Of a DNA stretch of 64,000 bases, positions 50,360 through 61,100 are shown piece after piece. The translations under genes were made by a program, and so were the position numbers. Below the pieces are notes generated by a model. That model ran no database searches, was not told the DNA's origin, and was given only the letters and a program-made list of their open reading frames with translations. Origin of the DNA: Crossaster papposus (Eukaryota > Echinodermata > Asteroidea > Velatida > Solasteridae); the NCBI GenBank assembly GCA_037893245.1, contig JBAIAA010000659.1:124001-188000 (forward strand). Reading direction: 5' to 3'. The stretch's first letter is position 1, and every line of letters begins with the position of its first letter.

Positions 50360-51960
50360 CCCAAGGCCTTGAAATTCGAAGTGTGAACAATGAAAAACAA
50401 TAGAGGGCGGTATACCATTTAATCAACGATTACGACTGTTCTATTTTAATATGGATCACACCATTAAAGGTCTTGTCAAATACCATCATTGTGCAAAATA
50501 GACAAGTTTACAAAATATGAGTTAAAGATATTATTAGAAACAAGAAGTGTAAGATAAATTAATACTTAAAAAAGTATTTATAAGAGATAGGTATCCTTCT
50601 CTATGATATAACTAAATTAGAATCGAATGTAAGAAATTATATTGTAACCTTCCCCCCTACTTTTTAATGAAACACTCTGGTCAAGGTTCACAAAAAACAA
50701 ACAAGATTAGATTTTGCACAACTTGGGTGCAATAATGGCAAAACTGAACAGTATAAAAGTCCTATTTAGCCGCTGTTTTTTAGCCTTAAAGTCAAAAGAA
50801 GGGCTAGACAGCAGCCGTGCCTACTGGAGGAGTAACCACAATTTTCATCTTGAGGTACAATTTATGTTTTTAATTGGTATAAACTCATGGAGGAATTTCC
50901 TTCTACTTTCTAGTTCTACTTTTTTGAAAAAGTTTTTCTATGGTAAACCATGGAGGAAGGAAAACTACTTCCAAAATTGTAAGGCCATGACACTTGACAG
51001 TGATACTTGACTTTTAGTGTTAACATGGAGGAATTTCCATGGTGTTAATGAATAATGTTATACAACTTAGCTTATCGTCAATTTTAATTCGTGTGCATTA
51101 AACAACAACAAGGATTAACTTTTTAAAACTTTGTAACTCAAGTCAATGCCATTCATGGGGATTCGCCATTTAGAGCTGGAGCGAATTTGCCAACATTTCC
51201 TGTGGTCGTCCGCAAATTGACTCTTTTTGTGAACTTTAAAGCAAACACTCGAGTGTAGAAATAAATCCTACACCCAAAAATCCTTTCAAAATTCAGATAC
51301 AATCAAGTTGAAGCAGATAAAAAGACGTTTTTCTCCTAAGTTTCTGGGACTACAGCTGTGCATAGCATTGGTACAGTCAACTGACACACGTACAAAATAA
51401 CGGCAGTCAAGTTCAACGCGCTTCCAGACCAAAATCAACAGCACCTCACCTTGACTACAGTTTGACCTTTCTATGCTTTGCGGTTACAGGGCGACAATGC
51501 ACGCGACCGGTTCAATGTATCGGGTTATCGACAGCTGTTTGGTGATGCACTGACAGGAAAAGGTGGTCGCATAGATAGGAAACTCAGGAATTGCAATAAC
51601 TTAATTTTGTCGTGATTCTGCCTAGTTTTATTGAAAAATCTGAGGTTTTTACTCACCAATCGACGTGATCTGGCGACTTGTCATCTGTATGGACTCAATC
51701 GTTTTTAGAAGAGGGATGGTTTTCTTTGATCTTTTATCGCGCGCAACGGTGATAATGATGATGATGTGTGGTTAGAGGCGTGCGATGAAAAGAAAACAAT
51801 TCCCCCTTTCAAAAATGGTCGAGCCCATACAGATGAGAGGGGGGTGTTGGAAAGCAAAAAGCAGGCAGGAAAGGGAAACAAGTTGCCCTAATTACTAATT
51901 TTGTTTTAACCATAGTGGCATCCCAGCTGACACCATTTCATCATCACATCCTCACATCCT
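50360..51960. other. 5' flank of the RBR gene
   Basis: Mostly AT-rich. CATGGAGGAA appears three times (50889, 50949, 51025), as it does in the intron repeats near 13831, 21060 and 21300. The final 100 bases before the start codon contain CATCCTCACATCC repeats. No TATA box was convincing. Confidence 0.5.
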
Positions 51961-51976
51961 CGACGACAAGGAGAGT

Positions 51977-52163
51977 ATGTCTCGTAACCAGCAAGAAGAA
52001 CGGTTTGGTCGGGGGACTGGTAACACCCTGCGACGGTCCACCCAGTCACTCCGCTTTAAAGAGCAGTTTGTGATCACAAAGCGGACACACGGAACAATGG
52101 GATATGAAGACATTAACAGTCAGTTTCAGGAAGTCTTTTGCGACGGAAACTTGTGCGGGTCGA
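51977..52163 (+). CDS. RBR ligase exon 1
   Basis: ATG at 51977 opens MSRNQQEERFGRGTGNTLRR, followed by SLRFKEQFVITKRTHGTMGY and QEVFCDGNLCGS. Donor GTGAGTT, phase 1. The purine-rich AGAGTATGT start context is acceptable. A MITE starts about 20 bases into the following intron. If exon 2 proves to use another acceptor, this exon might belong to an alternative 5' end. Confidence 0.65.
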
Positions 52164-55100
52164 GTGAGTTAAAAATGATCGCCGTGGCTATTTTTACGTG
52201 ACCGCAAACCTACGTACTTTTTTTTACATGAGTTCAGGTAGCGCATGCGCAGTCCCTAGTTAATTGTATACAGTCCGTAGTTTTATACATTTTTCTATAA
52301 GACCCTCTAGATGAAATTGTTTAGGTGCATAATTAACCAATAATTTTTGTTAATAGAAAAAGGTATAAAAGTCGTGTATAAGAAAAACTAGGGACTGTAT
52401 ACAATTAACTAGGGACTTTATCCATTTATTTTGGTGAATTATGGCTGTCAACCTTCGTTGGTCTTCATATGTTCTGCGCGTATTGAGTTTCCCTTGTCTG
52501 TGTCGGGAACCAGTTATATCACGTAAAAATAGCCAAAGTACGTAGGTTTACGGTCACGTAAAAATAGTCACTTCCAAAAATGATTCCTTCTTTTTTATGC
52601 ATGTTAATCTTATGCGTTTTAATGCATTTTATATGGATATTAAATTACCAGTATTCGTTACTGGTGGTGACCACTGCTTGATCTTGCAAAATCCAGCAGT
52701 GGGTTTACCATTAAGCTATAAAACAGCCAAATATTTAACAAACGGCTGCTAAGTGCCCTATTACAACAATGGTCTGCACAGTGCACACATGACCCTTGTA
52801 ATTGTATGCAAACGTTTTCTATCCTTGACACATTAAACTTACACCTTGACTGAAGCTCTAGAGAATGTGCATAGACCATTTGTAGTGTGAAAGTAGTATA
52901 AAAAACCAAATAACCTAAAATTTCCAAAAGTAACCTCAATCCTGCAAAATCATCCAGCATTAGTTTAGGCCTTATGACCTGGATCCTGCAGGGTCAAAAA
53001 CCCCAAATGCCCTAAATCCTCTGATGCATCAACTTCCAAGTACTCTCAATCCTTAAATCCTGCATTCTGCAAAGAGGATTTTGGAAGGTTAGGGATAAAG
53101 AAGTACATGTAAGTTTAAAACCGGCTCATGGGCCTGAACATTGTTATTGCCTTCGCCTGCGGCTCGGGCATTATCGCGTCCAGGCCTATTATCGCGTCGC
53201 GTCCAGAGCCGGTTTGCTAACCACATTTTTATTTCCTTGTTTGTGTTTGTATAACAGTGTTTGTATTAACGAGAATTAACCGTATTGTGAGAATACCAGT
53301 ATGTGTCTGTTCGAAATATTACATTTTGTGATGGGTAACATTGACATCAATGTTACGTTGGCACCAACAGGGGATATGGTGTACTCACTGAACAAACAGA
53401 AACGATGGGAAATTCCGAACCGCTTAAAAGACAGCATCTGCAATGACACGGATGCCCTTGAGGAGCTGGACTTCAAGGTCCTACTGGTGGAGCGACACCT
53501 GGACGCCAACGAGGTCTTTAAGCCAGCCTGCACGGGCGTGTACGAATCTAAGACTTCACGGCCCCAGCGGCTGCCCAGGAAGACCTACGCGTTGGACCTG
53601 CGCAGTCGAGACCGCAGCAAAGTCGCGACCGAAGCCACCCGCAGCCGCATCCACAAGCTGCGCTGCGCCAAGAACCGCGGCGGGAAGAAGGTGAACTGGC
53701 GGGGACTCCTGGACACGCTAGAGGAGAGGATTCGGGAGGAGGAGGAACTGTTGGTGGAAGAGGAGGCGAGAACACCACAGCTGCATTACGAGGTCGGGTA
53801 CGGCCGGCCCGAGAACAAGTACCCATGGAGGCCCGAGATGAAGCTGAATACATCAACATCCAACAAAAGTATGAAGCATTCTGCAGCATAACTTGTATTT
53901 CTATTGCTCTCACATCATATTAACTCTCTGGCACAGCTAGAAGCAATCTTAAATCCTCAAATGTTTCAAGTAACAATGGATTTTTATTGTTAGTGCGCCA
54001 TGATTCTTTTGTTACTTAGATGTTCGTAGTGTTTGCACTACGTAAATTACATAATGATTGCGCTAGATATTCTGTATTTGTTAAGAAAAATTGTTAAAAA
54101 ACAACTGCCCGACGCTGGTTGAAAACAGACGCCGTTATTTTTGCATTTCTCGGCATCCATGATTGTAAAACTTCGGACCGGTCAGTTAAACGATAATTAC
54201 TATAAAATACAACGCCCTAAATCCACCCAATTCCACCTAATTCAAGCAATTACCAGTGGTGTATCCTACCTTTAATTATCATTTATTTTTAGGGACTGCA
54301 AGCACGAAACAGAGACATAGAGCTACCACCGCATTCTACCTAAAAGATGTCTACGATGCGGATGACTGCATGCAAGACGACATCTATGAGGAGGTCCTGT
54401 CTCACTCTGAAGCAGACTCGTATCGCCAAGATGATGCCATCGACAGCGGTTTGATAATCAGTGGGGATCGACCGAGGCAGACACTGGGAGATGCTCTGTG
54501 CATCGTCACAAAGATGCAGAAGCCGAAGAACCGACGAAAAAAGAGCAAGACGGCAGGACATCCGTCAGAGGAGTTAGTTGCTAGCAACACGGCCAGGGTC
54601 AAAGTTCAGCACAAGGGTCGGGTCATCTACGACCCAGAGGGAGGAAAATATAAGCCCCAACCCGAGCTGCTGCAACAACCCGAGCTGCTGCAACAACCCG
54701 AGCTGCTGCAACAACCCGAGCTGCTGCCTCTGTGTCGAGAAGAAAAATCCAGGAAAGCGCTGACAATACCCTCCACTTGTCTGCGACTGGATCGAGAGTC
54801 TGTGGGACTGTCCAGGCTCCAGGCCGACTTCGACAGAGCGTACGTCGAGGCAAAGTGCAGACCAAGGAGGTTTGCGATCCAAGTTGGAGACGACCATCTT
54901 TCCAGCGATCCTAGAACAAAACTATACCTCCTGTTTGAATGCCTGGAGCATGACCCCATGACCCTCGATTGCACAGATTCAATGAAGGCAGAGTCATGGC
55001 AAGTTGTCAGGGCAGGAGTGCATATAAGGTGGGTTTATACAAGTCTCTAAACAAATATTTGTAATTTAAATCTCAACAAAAGTATGAATAATTTCTTCAT

Positions 55101-58100
55101 TTTTTGGTGAGCTTTCTAGTTTAAAAGGTTTATGCCAAGTAATTAGATTATAGTTTAATACTTTATTTTTCAAAAGATTGTTTTAATATCGATATTGATT
55201 TTGGTTATATAAAGTTTGAAAAGTATGAAATTTATTTGAAAAAAGATTCAAAATAACTGAGACACCTTACAATGTAATATTTCTATTGTAATTTTCCACA
55301 CACAAACTTTACAATTCAAGTAAATGATTTTGGGTGTTCTCAGTAGTTGGTACAGAAAATATCAATAAACAAAGTTTTGCAAAACTTTTGTTTGTAACAT
55401 CCACATCAGGATGACGGTGTACGACCTGAGTGGTCAAGAGAGAGTCACCAGTCAGCAACTTTCGGCCGCTATTCCTTCGGATGCCATCATTTCTATCCAA
55501 GACGTCTTGAAGCACATGGAGGAGGACCTTGCAAAGTCTGCAACTAGCTGCGGTAAAACGTAAGTGGTTCTATCTTAATGTTTGCTGTTTTCCGTGAATG
55601 TTGCCTGTACAGCTGGTCAGTGGCAAGTGGGATCAGGAGGTCAATGTAAAATTAACATCCAAATGAAGAATAAATAAACATAGCAGACTTGGCAACATTT
55701 TTATTGAAAGAAAATCTTGTACCGTATTCTCTCAAATACGGTATTGTCGCGAAATGTTGGGAAGAAGCACATGTGCATTTCATACTGCATCGAGGTGAAT
55801 CGAATCATTCATGCAATGTGTGCAAATGTCAGACAACTCAACCACAAGGACAACTCAATTTGGGACAACTTGACTGGTGAGATAACCATGACCGCGGGAC
55901 AACTTGACTTTCAGGGGCGGATACAGGGGGGGGGGGGGCGTGGGGGCGCACGCCCCCCCCTTTTGCTTGAAAAAAAAAAAAAAAAACGAAAAAAAAAAAT
56001 TGCGTTCACCATTTTGTTGCTTGGTAAATTTTCACGCCCCCCCGTTTGGAAAATCCTGGATCCGCCGCTGACTTTAGCGTGTACGGCATAGCGCGTGGTA
56101 TTGCAGGTCGCATTGCAGGCACATTGCATGACTATATGAGCGCGCGCAGGGACAGACAGTCAAGTTATCCCGTGGTCCAGTTATCTTGCGATGTTGCTTG
56201 GTCTGCAACCATATTGCCTGGGACAGTTAGTAAGGGTGTGCGTTTACGGGTAGTACGGGACCCGGGTACCCTATTCCCGTCATGGTCGGGTACCCGGGTA
56301 CCTGTGACTATTATTAGAATCATAACAAAAACCCGGAAGTATACACCGCGTCGGCACGTGCATGTACATCCCCGCTCACTCCACTAGCAAGCTGCAGCGC
56401 GACTGCCGCGCTGGCATGGCGTGCTTACTTCCCTGCATTCCGCAACTAAACAAATGCACGGGCCTACTTTGCAACTCAGGGTTCGACGCAAACAAATTAT
56501 AGTCACTCAAAACAGTGGCGGTCCAGTCAAAACCCTTTTCTAATATAAGTAGTCTGGCGGTCCAGTGAAAAAACAAAAACAAGATAAGTCAAGTGCGCAG
56601 TTTTCAGAGCCAGATTGTCAACAGCGATCCCGTATTGCATGGAGTTTACTCTCAGCTTGTAATAAATGTTTGTAAATAAATTGACTTGCTGCTCCCCATA
56701 ATTGCACGTCTACAGTGGCACGTCTTTTTCCAAAATAAATAAGGTTCAATGAACTAAATCCTTTGAGTGAGCCGACACGAAATGTAGCAAAAAAGCCGAC
56801 CGCAGATCTGCCGGGCTGGCCGCAGAGTTGATACAATAGAACCAAATACCTCTCCTGCAGTATCAGGTTTCAAAACCACATTCCAGGTACGGGTCCGTGG
56901 GATCGTGAATTAATTCAGCACATTTTCCAAAAAGTAAACCTCGGAAAAACTTACTCAAAGGACAACTGTAACAAAACACTGATACAATGTCAGCCGCAAG
57001 TTATAGCAGCTGTCAGAATTGTCGGTAAATAGACTTCAAAGGCATTTTTTTTATCACAATGACTACAAAGAAAGCACAATCATCCGTTAGGCTGCTATCT
57101 AGACATCGGGAAATTGTCGGTAAAGACGTTTTACTCAGATGTTTTCTAACAATTTATCGGCACGCAATGAACATAAAAGACGCTTGCCTTTCTGAAATAA
57201 TGTGTCAACATTTACAAAGGCAGTTTCGGGTAATAAAATCGATAAATTGGAGCCGGGTACCCGCAATCAGCGGTCGGGTTACGGGTACCCGGGTACCCGG
57301 CACGGCCTTAACAGTTAGTGAAAATATACGATTCCATTTCAGGGCAAAGCAGGTTGTGTGTTCCCGATCCCGGTTCAACTCTGCAGACATTCCGACTGTG
57401 AGGGCGGCGCTAGGTTGGGACTGTAAGTTCAGCACCGCGGATGAGGCGTACCGAGAGATCACTAGCCGACAGACACTCGAGGTTGCGAGTGCAATGGTAA
57501 GAATAATTTAATGAGAGGTGACAGATGGAATGTTCCATTCCACGAGGTGAAGCAGAGTAGAATGGAACATGCCATTTGTCACCGGATGAATTCGTTCCAA
57601 TGCACAAATGTGAGGCATTTTTGCAAAATAAGACAGAACTGGGCAGACAGGTCAAAAATGAGGGTTTGCATATTAGGAAAGAGAATAATTTTGTTTGTTA
57701 CATTACCGTTCGTTTCACTTTAATCAGACATTCTGTTGAAAAATTTGGGCTGTTTAAAGATTTCTCCACATGTCCAAAAAGTAAAATATTGAGGAAAAAG
57801 GCCTTTAAAGTTCCGCGCTTTGTAGTCGTGTAGTTCCGTCTCATTTTCCCAGGTCTCACAAATGTGAAGCATTCATTATTTGGTTTATACAAGACCTGAA
57901 TAAATCATCGACTCGCCAACATTGTGACATACAATTTGTCTTGTAAATGTTTTGCCAATTTTTTTTCCCCAGCTGCACGATGACGAGGAGATCCAGGGTA
58001 CATCAACCTCATCCGGTGAATGTGGAATCTGCTACGAGATCCTGTCTACAGCAGCAGCCAATGGAGCCAGTGCAACACCTCCCTCGCTTGGCGGATTGGA

Positions 58101-61100
58101 AGCCACCGTCCTCTCTACCTGCAGTCACCGTTTCTGCAATGATTGTTGGCGCCAGTACCTGAGGTCAGGGGTCAAGCAGGGAGTGATCAACTTCACGTGT
58201 CCTGTAAGTTTCAAACCAGACAATACCTTCCCACCCAAAAAATAAAAAATCCAGCTTCAAAAATAAAAGGTTTTGCAGTTATTGCAGGCAGGGTTTCACT
58301 AAGCATCCCTTAGTGTAAACGAAAAGTTAAGTTTCCTACATTGACAGCATTTCTGTTCAATGTGTTTTTCCATATGGAAAGGGTGCATGTGTTTATGTTT
58401 GCGCAGCCGAAAAAGCAACAAAGATTGATGTACCTTCGTGAAAACAAATATCTAAGTTGACCTACTTTTACCCCTTTCCATGCAATACGTGTTGTACGCA
58501 TTCAAGGGGCAGTAATGTTTGCATCTCTTTGTGAAAATTATGCAAAATGCAATCAAAATTGCTGGAAATATCTGTCGGCAACCGGCTCGCAGCGACGAGG
58601 CTGAAAATATCAGAGTGTGTTACCCACAGATGCAGGCCTGTACCCGTCTTTGGGGGGTTGTCATTTATAGTAAATATCGTTTAACTGATACCTGTTCAAA
58701 GCTTCACAATCATGAATGCTGAGAAAAGCAAGAAAAACAGCCTTTTTTTTTACCCGGCGGCGGGTAATGGTTTTTATGTTGTTCTTGTTTATTTATATAA
58801 AATCCAATTTTTCGGGACAATTACAAGATATCTAGCGCATTAATTTTTATGGATGCTTAAAATCATTATTTACTTTCAAATAAGTAAGATTTTTTTCTAA
58901 TAATTTGGTAGTAAAATTGTTCCATATCTGCAACTGGTGTATCCTACCTTTAAGCATTGCACATTGGTCATTTACAGTGGATTATTTTTTTAATTATTTT
59001 TAACTTTTTTTAAAATTAGGAGTACAAGTGCAAGACGCCCGTGGACCCAGTCACGACCATGGCTTTCCTGAGCCCTGCCCAGTTCTATGCTCACTACAGG
59101 AGGGTCAGGGACACTACCTTGGCAAGCTCGTCCGAGTACCACCGATGCCCGAACGCTCCGTGTGGTCGTTTGGCATTTGTGGATTCTGATAGTAAAGTGT
59201 CACCGTCACCATCACCATCACCGCCATCATCATTGTCCCCATTATTGTCATCGTCCATAAGCAGCAAGCCATTGATGACGCAGATGACGATGGTCCGATG
59301 CGATTGTGGTTGGCTGTGGTGTACCGAGTGCAAGGAGGAGGGACACTGGCCGGCTTCTTGCCAGCAGGCCAGCGACTACCGCAAAGCTGTCAAGAAAAAA
59401 CGTGAGTCTTCCAAAATGGGCATTTACGCCATAAAATCCTCGAACATTTTATGTTTTGGATGGTTTATTTATCCTAGTTCAAACATCTGGTTGAAAGGAC
59501 AAAAGAAATTTCCAGCCGTGCAAAAACATGTCTGAATCCAGGGTATGCAAATGATTTCAGTTTTCGCGGCAATTACTTTTCCAGTGGGCAAAAAAGTCGC
59601 ACCCTTCATCACTCGTGTGCAAGTGAAGGGGTGCCCCGGCTGCAAGACCCGCTGGGAGAAGAAAGGCGGATGTTCTTCCATGATCTGCGGTACATGCAAC
59701 CTCAACTTCTGCTGGAAGTGTCTTCAGCACATGTACTACAACCACTACCACTATGTGTGCAGACAATCTGTAGTTAGCCTCCAGGTAAGAAAACTCGGCT
59801 TGAGAAAGCATATGACAGAACCTTGATGAATGATTATGCAACAGAAGCTTGGTGGGAGTGTTGTTAACGAACCGTGCTAGAGGTATTTTCTTGTGGCTGT
59901 TTTTTCTTGACATGACCTGCAGACGGACCTTCAATTTGATGTGTGATTGCAGTGTTGTAGTCAAGTACTTACCGACTACCGAGTACTTTGTTTACTACCA
60001 AATATTGAGGTCTTGTGCGCTCTACTCAGTGTCGTTTTTCAGTTTGACTTGTTATTAACTTGTGATCAAGTTGTTACTGACCTGTAATTGTTTGTGGTTG
60101 ACTTGAAATTTGTTTTGATTACAGCTCTGTTAAGTTGTTTAACAGGCATCATTATGCCCAACTCGGTCAATATGTCTTGTCAACTGGGTTCACTAATAAG
60201 GCTTGGTTTTTTTTTACATTTGTTCCTTTTCAGACAGTCAAACTTGACTACAAGATCCACTTTAAAGATCCCATGCTGGAGCTAGCCATGGAGCACAACA
60301 AGCATCGGCGCTGGTCAAGGGTGGGAAAGGACTGGTTTGCCCTAAACAGGTTGGCCTCGCGATCGGTGAGTCTTTGTGTTCTGGCGTACCGAACTCCAGA
60401 TTTGTAAGCAATTCTGTAGGTTGTGGGTTGAAGTTCAGACTTTAATTGAATTGGTAATAAACTGGCAATAACCTATAAGAATTTGTAAACAAAATGTCAA
60501 ATTTTGACTATTTTTTGTCACACAGGCCATGGCTTGTATTCAAGGCGAAAGGCCCACTAGAAAAAAATGCACCTCCCTGGTGATGACTCTCGATGTTGTC
60601 ATGGCAACCGCATCCACCACTAATCATCACCTGCCGCTAACGTGGGCTTGGACTAAGGAGCAACTGGAGATGATGAACAAGAGAGCTGAGGAGACGTTTG
60701 AGATTGCAGCCTTCTGCCACGAGGTAAGATCGTTATCTTTGGCGCAACTTACGCTAATCCACTACTTTTTGCCACCACAGGTGGATTAGAGCGTTCCAAC
60801 GGAGGAATAACTTAGTATTTTTGAATTAGCTTAACTTACACCTCCGTGTGAACGTACCCTTAGGCCTACCCATTTAATCGTTGGGGGTCAAGTTGATAAA
60901 AACCTATGAAAACTTCTAGGCAGAATTAGTCCTATAAGCCCCTGGTAAAAATAGCCTGTTGAGGGATCTTTAAGGATCTGCAAATGTCTGGGGTAGAAGT
61001 GCCAACGTTAAGGATTGGATATATCTCAGTTGACGGTACTTGCCGGGGACTGTCATGCATCAGTTCACAGGTTTTTTACCTTTTCTTTTCCTTTCTTTTG

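Noticed and set aside
53301-53370. ATG at 53301 or 53331 as the start of the RBR ligase
   Set aside because: An upstream exon with a strong donor and coding character exists at 51977; kept only as an alternative because the exon 2 acceptor is weak.
57059-57340. Open frame leading into RBR exon 5 as an alternative longer exon
   Set aside because: Most of it lies inside the hAT-like element, and the splice acceptor at 57341-57342 fits the phase from exon 4.
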